DNA of 64,000 bases from Petrosia ficiformis. Its lineage: Eukaryota; Porifera; Demospongiae; Haplosclerida; Petrosiidae. The translations under genes were made by a program, and so were the position numbers. Below, piece after piece: positions 24,701 through 33,365 of the stretch. Position 1 is the first letter of the stretch; each line of letters begins with the position of its first letter. Under the pieces are notes generated by a model. That model was not told the DNA's origin and made no database searches. It saw only the letters and a program-made list of their open reading frames with translations. The DNA is taken from NCBI GenBank assembly GCA_947044365.1, contig OX345649.1:5263187-5327186 (forward strand). Reading direction: 5' to 3'.

Positions 24701-27150
24701 TAACGCGCTTTAGCGTGATCGTGAAGCCACACCCACAAAAATTTAATTAATTGCACGTGTAAGTTTACACAATAATTAATTGCAGGTGCAAAGTTTACAC
24801 AAGTTTACCTTGAAGCTAGTCAGTTTACATAGTGAATGGCAAAACAAACCAACCTGTTTGGAGGCTGGGCTGGTGAACCAAAGTCTAAAAGAATATGTTT
24901 GGAGCCTGATAAATCATGGAAAGCAGTTAATTGCTCCATGGCCACATACAACTGACATGGATTTGCCAACTTCATTACCTACTACTTGGTTAAAAGTGGT
25001 AGATTATCCAGTTCCAGGCATGTTATGCACCTTGTGTAAAAAGTACAAGAAGGTACCACGCATATTTAAAATGATTTTTCTGGCGAAACAAATGGGTGGG
25101 GTCAATGGGTGTGGTCTATTGTGAGCGCTTCACAAAAATCCTGTGGGAAACACTGATATCAGGGTGTGTGAGGCATTCTCCTCCACGAAAATATTTGATT
25201 TTAGGAGCTCTGAGATAGCATCTCAGGTAATCTGAGCTACTTAAAGAGGAAATTCCACTGATTTACAGCCTAGGGTGTTAATAGTGAGAATGTTCAGGAC
25301 CAGTGTTATTGATAAGCTCATATGGCGCACCCACCATTGGCCCAAAGAGCTTCTTATTTGGCACTGCACAGTTAATTATGATTATATTGTCACTAACAGC
25401 ATTAACTCTTTGTTAATTGGCTCAAGATGTATTCTCAATGGCGCACACACTTACAATTTTTGAGCCAATTTGGCCCATGCTTCAAAACTTATCAAAAAAT
25501 CTGATCAGGACCATACACATCACAAAATCAGAGATTCTAAAATTATTTATATATCACATATACTGATTTTCCTTTTGTCAAGCTAATAAATCGACAGATC
25601 TCAACCCCCCCCCCCCCCCCCCTGCAAGAAACACTGATGAGTAATGATGAAGGATGATGGGTATGGATGTGCGATGATAAGTATTAAGCAATCATTGACC
25701 TTATAGTTCCATTAATTCCAGTACCCAACTGTAAGAGTGTTTTTCCTGTTGCCACGGTAACATAAATATATTGTCCATCAAACACAATTGATCGAGGACC
25801 TGAAATACACAATACCATAAAAAAAACAATAACATGCCACACGACCACACCCACCATCACTATTGTCATCATCCTGTACTCTCTGATAATCATAACCCCA
25901 ACACTGTAAATGAGCTTCAGAACTCAATGTGGGAGGTTCCTCTAGTACTACATGTTCCTGAAGTAACTTATGAAGTATTTTTGGGACCAAAAGATTTAAG
26001 TGAGGGTGAGTGGAATCAAGAGATTGGAGCATATTTACTGTACGAAGCAACAAACCTCCAGTACCCCTGTAGTGAAAACATATACATGTATGAAGTTTGA
26101 CTTCATCTCACACTAATATAATTACTGTACATTAACTATACATTATACTGTATATGAACTATATATTATACTGTACATTAACTATATATTATACTGTATA
26201 TTAACTATATATTATACTGTATATTAACTATATATTATACTGTATATTAACTATATATTATACTGTACATTAACTATATATTATACTGTATATTAACTAT
26301 ATATTATACTGTATATTAACTATATATTATACTGTACCTTAACTATATAATTATTATACTGTATATTAACTATATATTATACAGTATCTTAACTATATAT
26401 TATACTGTATATTAAATATATATATTATACTGTACATTACCTGTACATTATACTGTATAATATATTAACTAATAACTATACATTATACTGTACATTAACT
26501 CACACAGCGACAGCTAAAGCTACAAGAGCTGATGCAGCAACCTGTACTTGTCTTTCTAATACCTCAGTTCCTTCTCTAGCCGATGTCAACCAAGAACAGA
26601 GAAGATTCTCCAAACTATTAATACACTCAGTGGGTTCCGTACTTAATGAGAGAGGTTCACAAGCTCGTAAAGACTCTAATAAAAGTCCAGCTGTCTCTTG
26701 AGAAAGACTTGGATCTAATTTGCTTAGTGATTGTAAAATTGGAAATATTAGTACTAGACTGACTCTAGATGCAAACCCCTCCCCTTTTTGAGTAGTCTTT
26801 GTTCCACTTCCTCTGTTTCCTTCTTCATGTTTCTTGTCTCTTTGCTTCTTTTCTCTTTGCCGAAGAGCAGACCAAAGACCTCTCAAGGCATTCAAACGAT
26901 ATTCCATAAGTGAGGTATATGTATTTGTTTTAACACTGCACTCTCTGGTGATGACCTCTGCTAGTTCTTTAGGAGTCTTTCCATCCAGGACAGGTAGGCC
27001 ATACTCATCTTCTGAAACAACGCTACCAACACCAGAAGGAAGAGAAATGTAGTCAGCAAGATGGAGAAGGTCACTATGAAGGAGAAGTGATTCTTCGCTG
27101 ACACTCAGCCATCTCCAAGCATCTCCATCTTTGACCTGCACCCTCGCCAT
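1..27150 (-). CDS. HECTD4: HECTD4-like giant HECT-type E3 ubiquitin ligase (3' end outside window)
   Basis: Multi-exon gene starting at ATG 27150 ([14 protein letters not shown]). Exons I can join (approximate): 26504-27150, 25855-26066, 25700-25800, 23852-23996, 23284-23466, 22793-22954, 22353-22491, 21467-21585, 20941-21316, 20452-20518, 20262-20334, 19883-20152, 18532-18681, 17874-18254, 16714-16907, 16124-16243, 15571-15842, 14876-15005, 14132-14302, 13669-13771, 13497-13579, 12968-13065, 10976-11100, 8541-10661, several between 8430 and 7147, 5653-5939, 5095-5373, 4669-4888, 4025-4205, 3225-3705, 1123-2767, 667-848, 341-585, 105-252. Seen: armadillo-like helical stretches, a CUB-like/beta segment ([17 protein letters not shown]), a SPRY-like segment (7147-7837) and near the 3' end a segment ([18 protein letters not shown]) of the type that precedes the HECT domain in large HECT ligases. 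The catalytic Cys lobe is not in the window. Identity rests on recalled family resemblance plus synteny with ATXN2 and BRAP; ZZEF1-like is the main alternative. HECTD4 is a protein of roughly 4,000 residues predicted to ubiquitinate cytosolic substrates. Confidence 0.72.
2960..3160. repeat. Minisatellite of TTCCTACTTAGAAGGG-type units
   Basis: About ten imperfect copies of an 18-22 bp unit (ttcctacttagaagggt) in a HECTD4 intron, with cac/aat variants. Confidence 0.85.
3700..3905. repeat. (GGAT/GAAT)n microsatellite
   Basis: Tetranucleotide array in a HECTD4 intron next to the coding exon. Translations as [10 protein letters not shown] are artefacts. Similar arrays recur at 4900-5092, 16257-16655 and 39690-39925. 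Confidence 0.9.
4366..4600. repeat. Dispersed TTTTAGTTA/TAACTAAAA-rich element, copy 1
   Basis: AT-rich element opening with tgttttagttaa and closing with ttaactaaaac-like runs, with an internal cttttagtaagcctaatatt segment. The reverse complement of that segment recurs at 15130-15450, so this is a dispersed repeat, probably a small DNA transposon derivative. Confidence 0.5.
4900..5092. repeat. (ATGG/AATG)n microsatellite
   Basis: Degenerate tetranucleotide array in a HECTD4 intron, between coding exons 4669-4888 and 5095-5373. Confidence 0.9.
6018..6135. mobile_element. Fragment of the GGTGTGGAAA-type MITE family
   Basis: Reverse-orientation fragment containing tcatcactcttgtcctgctc, ccagacattcactag and cggacaatgtcctg, all shared with the element at 32411-32572 and with a fragment at about 32084-32150. 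Confidence 0.6.
6380..7135. repeat. Compound (TG)n / ACATGT higher-order repeat
   Basis: About 750 bp in a HECTD4 intron built from a 40-100 bp higher-order unit: atgtacatctatgtgtgtgt, then gtacatgtatacatgtacat, then gtctacaatgtac. At least twelve partial units. ORFs on the plus strand are artefacts. Confidence 0.9.
7147..7837 (-). other. SPRY (B30.2-like) coding exons of the HECTD4-like gene
   Basis: Two exons (about 7689-7837 and 7147-7372) encode a typical SPRY order: [13 protein letters not shown], then [32 protein letters not shown] and [15 protein letters not shown], ending in MYPFVHV. The pattern of an ordered edge strand, a G-D-I-I-G-C-G turn and a Y-F-T-L-N-G hairpin is characteristic of SPRY domains. 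The following exon (5653-5939) continues [13 protein letters not shown], the usual last SPRY strand. Function in this protein is presumably protein interaction (inference). Confidence 0.75.
8541..10661 (-). other. Largest single exon of the HECTD4-like gene
   Basis: About 2.1 kb of uninterrupted coding sequence (roughly 700 codons), in contrast to the 70-400 bp exons around it. The reading is rich in Leu/Ala helices typical of armadillo/HEAT solenoids. Near its 3' part it has a compact beta module ([14 protein letters not shown] followed by [15 protein letters not shown]) that resembles an SH3-like or MIB/HERC2-type fold. The downstream boundary is supported by a minus-strand acceptor/donor context at about 8541-8550. 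The uninterrupted state suggests past intron loss here. The gene continues 5' at 10976-11100. Confidence 0.75.
10682..10832. repeat. (GGGA)n purine-rich tract
   Basis: Strand-asymmetric GGGAGGGA/GGAA tract immediately beside the big HECTD4 exon. It could form triplex or G-quadruplex structures. Confidence 0.85.
11535..11880. repeat. 62-bp minisatellite interrupted by a transposon
   Basis: Five tandem units containing aatacatagcaacaacatgg and taacagggtatatatatg. A sixth unit lies at 12573-12640, beyond the inserted element at 11884-12572, so the insertion happened inside the array. Confidence 0.9.
11884..12572. mobile_element. Non-autonomous TIR transposon inserted in the minisatellite
   Basis: Imperfect terminal inverted repeats: the left end CAGGAGCGCATGAATCCC and AAGGAGCGTACAAC matches the complement of the right end (GTTGTACGCTCCTT, ATGCGCTCCTG). 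Direct repeat ATAATAC flanks both sides (11877-11883 and 12573-12579). Inside there is no transposase. An ATGGCGACAAAAGCTGC stretch near 12047 in a relatively GC-rich context could be a captured host 5' exon. Confidence 0.75.
13067..13330. repeat. (GACA/GATA)n microsatellite
   Basis: Tetranucleotide array in a HECTD4 intron. The Ser/Val/Cys/Leu-rich translation is an artefact. Confidence 0.9.
13826..14069. repeat. Paired inverted repeats in a HECTD4 intron
   Basis: GTATGATGGTGACATC (13826) pairs with GATGTCACCATCATAC (13906-13921). AGTATGCTAATAGGT (13936) pairs with ACCTATTAGCATACT (14055-14069). The two hairpins adjoin and look like two TIR elements or one folded composite element. Confidence 0.7.
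15130..15450. repeat. Dispersed TTTTAGTTA-rich element, copy 2
   Basis: Shares aataatattaggcttactaa and runs of ttagttatagtt in opposite orientation with the copy at 4366-4600. Confidence 0.5.
16257..16655. repeat. (GGAT/GAAT)n microsatellite
   Basis: About 400 bp tetranucleotide array in a HECTD4 intron. It generates long false ORFs (IHPSIHPS) on the minus strand. Confidence 0.92.
17194..17529. mobile_element. hAT-type MITE, family 1 copy 1
   Basis: 336-bp element with TIRs TAGTGATGTGCGATAC and GTATCGCACATCACTA, flanked by a perfect 8-bp target duplication ATGTACAT. The interior is rich in tatcacgatat/atatcgat palindromes and has no coding potential. About 90% similar to the element at 21849-22183. 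Confidence 0.92.
18393..18523. repeat. (CA)n dinucleotide repeat
   Basis: About 130 bp of nearly pure CA, with a few GCAC interruptions, in a HECTD4 intron. Confidence 0.95.
18910..19025 (-). mobile_element. Possible tRNA-derived SINE fragment with (CTTT)n tail
   Basis: Read on the minus strand: CGTGGGTTCGAATCCCAC (a tRNA B box/T arm) then CTGAGGCAACTCTC, an AT-rich stretch, a second gcctcaggtgt and a (CTTT)n tail. No matching acceptor stem or anticodon arm is found upstream, so it is not a functional tRNA gene. Confidence 0.45.
20521..20755. repeat. 26-bp minisatellite (AACTACTAGTAATAACTAAT)
   Basis: About nine units of taataactactagtaataa followed by ctaatat in a HECTD4 intron. Confidence 0.9.
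21849..22183. mobile_element. hAT-type MITE, family 1 copy 2
   Basis: TIRs TAGGGATGTGCGATAC and GTATCGCACATCACTA, with a perfect 8-bp target duplication GTCATGTA (21841-21848 and 22184-22191). Shares almost its full length with 17194-17529. Confidence 0.92.
23500..23815. repeat. GAGGTGAGGGAGAATAGTGG minisatellite
   Basis: Purine-rich array with units of 25-50 bp containing gggagaatagtggatgga, in a HECTD4 intron right next to exon 23852-23996. Confidence 0.88.
24040..24586. repeat. GATGAGTAAT/GATGAGCAAT repeat array
   Basis: About 550 bp of trinucleotide-like tgatgag/taa/caa units with higher-order organisation. Disrupted at 24587 by a hAT-like element. Confidence 0.9.
24668..25155. mobile_element. 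Nested hAT-like element with fossil zinc-finger ORF
   Basis: Ends CAATGTTTCCC and GGGAAACACTG, with a perfect 8-bp duplication ATATCAGG on both sides (24660-24667 and 25156-25163). The internal plus-strand ORF 24780-25124 reads [20 protein letters not shown], which resembles the C-x2-C zinc-finger lead-in of hAT-derived (TTF/ZNF862-like) proteins. Near the left end an inverted repeat aagcgcgttaa/ttaacgcgctt forms a hairpin. Confidence 0.75.
25270..25490. repeat. Dispersed repeat with conserved frame, copy 1
   Basis: Contains taattatgattatattgtca and ctaacagcattaa, then ctcaagatgtattctcaatg. The plus-strand reading [16 protein letters not shown] also appears in copy 2 at 40490-40700 (opposite strand). 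A third partial copy is at 48365-48480. Confidence 0.7.
26110..26495. repeat. 23-bp minisatellite TATACTGTATATTAACTATA
   Basis: About sixteen units in the first intron of the HECTD4-like gene. Confidence 0.9.
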
Positions 27151-27487
27151 TATGGGGTGCGGTCTATATGGTCAGCAACTTGCTGAAACCTATCACAAGA
27201 TAGTGAGAAAATGGGCATTAATTAGAGTCACAGAGGGAGTACTGAGCTATTGGAGGGTGTGACACAACACTAAGTAAGCCTTATTTTACCAAACATATGC
27301 AATAATATACTTGCCATAGTTATATCTGACCTGTCAAATGATTCTTCAGTCTATCAACTACTGGGAGAAGTGAATATTTTTATCTAAGTACGCAGCTCCA
27401 ATGTACTGCTATTGCTAGGTACTATCCCGGTCATGTGACTTCCACGTGACATATTATATGACGTAACTATTCTTTGATTCTTTCATT
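27151..27487. promoter_or_regulatory. Shared head-to-head promoter of the HECTD4-like gene and RNF185
   Basis: The 337 bp between two divergent start codons must hold both promoters and both 5'UTRs unless upstream non-coding exons exist. Visible motifs near the RNF185 side are an E-box-like CCACGTGAC (about 27442-27450) and a CRE-like TGACGTAA (27459-27466). No clear TATA box for the HECTD4 side. Motif roles are inferred. Confidence 0.55.
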
Positions 27488-29056
27488 ATGGCTACTTCCA
27501 CTAGTTCTGGAGATGACAAGGAAAACACTAAATTTGAATGTAACATATGCTTTGACACGGCCACAGATGCTGTAGTCAGTATGTGTGGTCATCTGTTTTG
27601 GTGAGTTCATCCATAATCAAACAAATGAAATGACATTTACCTTGTATATATACATATTCTCTCCCCATTCCCATGAAGTTGGCCATGTATACACAGAGTG
27701 AGTAAAACACATAAAATATATTCATTTGTTAGCTATATGGAAAGAATGGTGCCTTCAATATTTTGAGTGGGGTATGTCCTCAATTCTATGGTCTGCATCG
27801 GTTCTGTCATTTACCACACCCACTCAAATTGACTTGATCAATTAACGTGCCATTCTTTCTACATATTCTTTTTGTATTAATTATACAAGAGATCCAGTAA
27901 TATGTCTATATTATAATATTTCTGAGGATGGTCATTTAATTATAAAATTATAATAATACATGTATAACAAAATAATAATATGTATATACATGTGTATGTA
28001 TTGTAATTCTCAGTGGATGGAGGCTCGCCCTGACTCAACAACTTGTCCGGTATGTAAATCAGCAGTTGATAAGGAACGTTTAATTCCACTTTACGGACGA
28101 GGCTCAGATACTCAAGAAGACCCAAGGTATATCGTATTAATTAGTACGTGAATCATTTCTGTAGAATGTTATCATAATTATAATTCATGCTGTTATTTTC
28201 AGTAGTTCAGTTGTTCAGGTGAATAAGAAAATGTATTTTACAACACATTTTCCTATTTACAGTATTTACTGAAATAATCAGTTAATTTTTTTTCTGTGTA
28301 CAGAGAAAAAGTTCCACCAAGACCTCAAGGACAAAGAGAAGAGGTAACACAGACTCAAAATCATGTGAGAATACCCTTTAGGTTATAGAGGGTGACAGGG
28401 TGTGATACTCTACTAATTCTCATATTCATAATTTATATATATATATATATTTTTTACTAATATTTACTGATTCCATTTTACTCTCTCCTTATTCCCATTG
28501 ACCTTTCTTTCTCTCTATCTGTCTATCTATCTATCTATCTCCCTCTCTAGGGATTCTTTGGTGACACTGGTGGAGTCAATATATCTTTCGGAACGTTTCC
28601 ATTTGGATTTGGATTAGGGGTAAAAATATATTTGACAAGTTACCTCGTTCAAATGTACTGTACAAGTTGACACAAAAAATAAACGATAATAATTACACAT
28701 ATACATGTACACAATCACAAACATACGTGTAGAACCTCGGCTTATAATCTTATATTTAATACAAAATAAGTGGTTTTCCCCATCACAATACATGCTAGGT
28801 GTACTCCACACATACACTGTTGTACATCAATTTGTTTATTTCATTCAGCCAACCATAACATATCAAACTAGATCACGAAGACATCATCAACAACATCCAG
28901 GTAAGTGAACTACCACTTGCTCGTCTCCGAAAATTACCATTCATAATTTATCTAGGAGGAAATATTCCCCCAGCACAAGAAGATCAGAGAAGATTAATGG
29001 CTAGATTCATGTTAACACTAGCAATATTATTCATTATAATGATCATTATATCATAA
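27488..29056 (+). CDS. RNF185: RNF185/RNF5-like membrane RING E3 ubiquitin ligase
   Basis: Seven exons join in frame: 27488-27600, 27679-27697 (19 nt), 28014-28126, 28304-28364, 28551-28619, 28849-28900 and 28956-29056, giving 175 residues. The start is the first ATG ([13 protein letters not shown]). A C3HC4 RING spans residues about 18-60: [20 protein letters not shown], then FCWPCIHRWMEARP, then TCPVCKSAV. The linker RPQGQRE and a Gly/Phe-rich stretch ([11 protein letters not shown]) match the RNF185/RNF5 layout. The C-terminus is a hydrophobic tail ([15 protein letters not shown]), so the protein should be anchored in the ER or mitochondrial membrane with the RING in the cytosol. Family members act in ER-associated degradation. 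Exon 4 could instead end at the GAG at 28343, which would shorten the linker by seven residues. It shares its promoter region with the HECTD4-like gene and converges on ATXN2. Confidence 0.92.
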
Positions 29057-29698
29057 TTTACCCATTCATTTATATTACTGGGCTGTATTCAGTCATATGT
29101 AGTGTGTGTTCTCAATTGTGTTGTATAAAAATAGTTATTGTAAAGAATATTTAGAGTTGAGGTTAGTACACAAAACTGTTTGTAGACTATTGCTCTCCCA
29201 ATGTGGACTTCAACTGAATGGATACACTTCAGTCGTAAATTATCACACTACTCATTGAAGCTACGTTAAATGGCAACTAGGTAGTGAATAAATTAATCTA
29301 TCAATTATTATAAACATATAATATAATAGTTATTAATTATACAGACCCACAGTTATTAACACTTATAAGATTTGACATTGTGCAGTCAGTCAAGAGATGG
29401 ACATGATAAATAATAAAAGAGATGGTATACAAGTTGAGAGTCTGTGACTGGCAAAAAATATAACAAAACTTGATCATCCATACAAGAAACAGCTATAAGA
29501 AAGAGAGGAATGAGAGGTTGATACAGATTGTATTCTTTGAGATTATGTAGGGTTTCAAACTGGTAGTGGCACACCCCTCAAAATATTGTTGTATGTAATA
29601 ATAGGCATAAACTAATTAGTGACTTAAAGCTTGATCATGTGACCACTATTCTGCAATCTGATTGACTAGTAGTTCAATTCCTTACATTTTAATACTAA
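29057..29698. other. Intergenic gap between convergent RNF185 and ATXN2
   Basis: About 640 bp of AT-rich sequence that presumably holds both 3'UTRs. A possible AATAAA-like signal (gtgaataaatt, about 29283) follows RNF185. No gene or long repeat is evident. Confidence 0.5.
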
Positions 29699-32600
29699 TC
29701 ACTGCTTTCCTCCTCCTTGTGACTGAGGAAAAGACATTAGTCCACTGGGAACTAAAAAAAAGAGTATATAATATAGCCAGTTGGATAAATGATTTGAAGA
29801 TAGACAATACAGAGTTATGATAGGACAATTCAGTGCTCACAATAACTGCTGAGGGCTATGCTTAAATGCTATAGATTTGACTGGAATTGAATATCAGACA
29901 CGAGGCATTACTTGATCTGATATTGTCTGGTGTCTGGATGTTATCATGAACCCTGAGATACTGACATTTAGGGCTGGGTGATAGTGTGAGCACCATTATT
30001 GCTAGTGTTACTATCACAACAGCGATAGCTAACAACTAATATCAAGATAGTGGACATGTGGTTACAGGCATATGCATTTGATATTGTCTCGCCTCAACAT
30101 AACAACAACCACATGTCATGCAAGATGGTAAGAAATATTTCTGATCAATCTTAACAAAGAGCTGAAAGTTTTTCTGTTGGAGGGCTCTAAGAGCGATGTA
30201 TGGGAGTGCTTAGTTTCTCTACTACAAGTGGAAAATGCTCAAAATCTGTATCCAATCTATCGTGATACATTCACTGTCATTCAAGTATCTGTTTCACTAT
30301 CACCCAGCACTACTTGACAATGTAGATATACATGTACTTATAGTCCTATACCACCTGTAAGCTGCTGTGATAAATATGGACCTCCTTGAGATGGATGAAG
30401 AGGAGATGGCAAATACACCATTGGCGTTTGTGGCATTGCAGAAGCAAATGCATGGTGAGGATGACTAAAAATGGCTGCCTGTTGAGATGATGGGATTAGA
30501 ACTTGTTGACCAAGAGATGGATGAGACACAGCAGTTGCAAGAGATGTAGGAACACCGTAGAACTGTGTCTGGCTTCCCTGAGGGCCTAAAATAGACATAT
30601 AATTATATACAATATGAACAAATGTCATTCATATTAATAGTCATGTGATAATGCAAGTTGTCACATGAAAAGAGTATGTGATATGATCAGTATTGTCACG
30701 TTAGACAAAAATCTATTAAAAGATCATGTGATATTATATGAATGTCACATGACTTACCTATCACCTGAGAAGCAAATGGTGATCTCAATACCTGTATAAT
30801 TATGAATAGAAACATACAATGAACAGAAATGGGCGGGGCTTACATTCATGAGGCCAGTAGAAGCTACGGGTGATGTTACTGTTGACATTTGTGCTAATTG
30901 TGCAGATTGAGGATGGATCACTACATGAAATAGAACAACTATGTTGATCCTACTAGTTTATACATATATACATACACGTACAATCATACATACAAAGTCA
31001 TACATACATACATATACACACATACACACACACATAAATGTACATACACACTAGGGATGGGCAATATTCTGATTATCGTGATAATCGTGATTAAAATTTC
31101 CTGTGATAATCATATCGTCTAAATAATGCCATATCTTGGTCACAAAAATAATGATTATTGTGCCATAACTTCAGGTTTTCAGTACTATCACATCTAAATC
31201 AGTTTTTCAACACTGTTTACTCAACAAATAAAAGGTATCAATTTGATTGTTGAATGAAATCTACATTGTACATACATACATACATAGTTACAATATGCGT
31301 ATCTGCCATTGCATACATGTATGTATGTACAGATACTATTATAAATAGTAGTTCAGTTACTATCTTACTTTGAATAGGACGTACACCTGTGACTCCAGAA
31401 GGTACATGACTATGTAAATAACTATACATAGGTGCCTGCTCAGTATTAAATAAAGGTGGGCGAGGTCCTCTGGGACCTTTTTGACGAGGTATTCGTGAAG
31501 AGGAATAAGGTACAGGATGAGAGGAAACAGGAGAATTTGAGGATGTTGATGTAGTAGAATTAGAAGGACTCTAACATATTATTAAATAATAAAGAGTGTG
31601 AGGTTATATGTACACTTACCTCAGATGGCTTGAATTCCTTTGCTGTGGGGTTCAGTTTAAAGCTACGAATAACACTAAATAAAAAATATTTAGAAATTGT
31701 TAAACACTTTCTACTGAATAATATTGTCTGTCTATTAATTACTTACTCTTCTGCTTTAGGGTCCTCTTCTACGGTAGTCTGAGTTTCAGTCTCTTGAGTC
31801 TTAGTCTCAGGACTCTTATCACCATGGTTACCAGTAGATACCAAATCAACTTCCTCTTTTTCATTAAGACTAGTAGATTGTTCTTCAACTTCTTCTTCCT
31901 CGTTTTTCTCATTATCTACATCTACTACTTTCATTTCATCATCATTACTTGTTGTTATATTCTTATCAGAGTACTCATCATTTTTACTAGTAGTTATTCC
32001 ATTAATAACTGTAACATCAACAGGTACTGATGTTGTACTATAAAAATATAGAATTATAATTGGTATGGTAAAACAGCTAGTCATTCAGGACATTGTCCAA
32101 TAAATCTATTGAACGCCTGAGGAATTTGAAACTGAACTGTATTCCACCATTTTGTACAGGTGGTCAATGACATTAAGAAGCTTGATAATAGCTCTTCCTG
32201 GATACCAAATTACATTGACTTCCTCTACAATAGGTCCCATATTATATAAATAATATACATACAAACATATTTACAATACATGATATACACACTGTACAGT
32301 ACATGTACCAAGTTGTGTCTCTTCACTTGGAATACAATACAATTGCATATATTGTGTCGTCACAAGACATACATGTCACATGACATAACTACTGTTTTAC
32401 AATATGTCCAATGGTGTGGAAACAGCCAGTCATGCAGGACATTGTCCGATAAATCTAGTGAACGTCTGGTAAATTGAAACTAAACTGTATACAAAGTATA
32501 TGGGGAGCAGGACAAGAGTGGTGAAAATAGGTCAAAATGGCCGGCAGTTGGCTCAATGTTTCCACACCCTTGAATATGTCACATGACATAACTATTGTCT

Positions 32601-33329
32601 TACAGTGTATCTGATTGGTTCTGTGTCCTCTGAACTGAACTAAACCTAAATGTATAAAATTAATTATCTCATTATTAATGGGCGTGGTTTATAACTAACA
32701 TTTCTTCTTCAGTACCAGTATCATCAATACCATGACGAGTCTAAAATGAATAGGATATGAGATGAGAGTGTGAAGTGTGAGGGTGTGAAGTGTGATGATG
32801 TATGATGTGAGGGTGTGAAGTGTGAGCGCGCCACATGACATATGATGTTTGAAGAATACATAATTACACTATACATGTAGTTTGCTAGTATGCTTTCCAC
32901 ACACTCTCCACTAACTTTTCCTTCAATCTCTATTTGCTTGGCTTTTCTTTCTGCATCTTCTTTCCTCTTCATATCTTTGTCGGTGTCTTCCAGAGTAAGA
33001 GAAGTCCTAGAGCACAAAAATCAAACATTTTTTTACCCTACTTCATAAATTAACTCACGTGTATTCACCCATTTGTGGATCAAAACTGGATCCCACATTA
33101 AACTGTAATAAAATGATATATAATTAATTTATGATCATCCCATGTGTATTTGTATCATACGCACCTTCATTCGATTTGTATCAAACATTGCTTCGGGAGT
33201 CCAACCTTGTTCACCTCCTTCTTCCAAACCCTCTTGAGAAGTATTTTCTGAAATCTCTTCATCAAACTCAAATCGCTAAAGAATAAGTTATTTATGATTC
33301 TTAATAAATAACATCTCTCTATCCCTCTA

Positions 33330-33365
<36 letters not shown>

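Larger units (their letters stand above)
24587..25636. mobile_element. Outer hAT-like element (about 1.05 kb) hosting a nested element
   Basis: The left end CAGGGTTTCTTTCAGG and right end CCTGCAAGAAACACTG are imperfect inverted repeats. It is inserted in the GATGAG array, which resumes at 25637. Its right half includes the dispersed segment at 25270-25490 and a poly-C tract at about 25605-25622. Confidence 0.6.

Noticed and set aside
31052..31260. Another hAT element starting TAGGGATGGGCAATAT
   Set aside because: The left end looks right and the interior is palindromic, but no matching right end was found. Kept out as an unsupported fragment.
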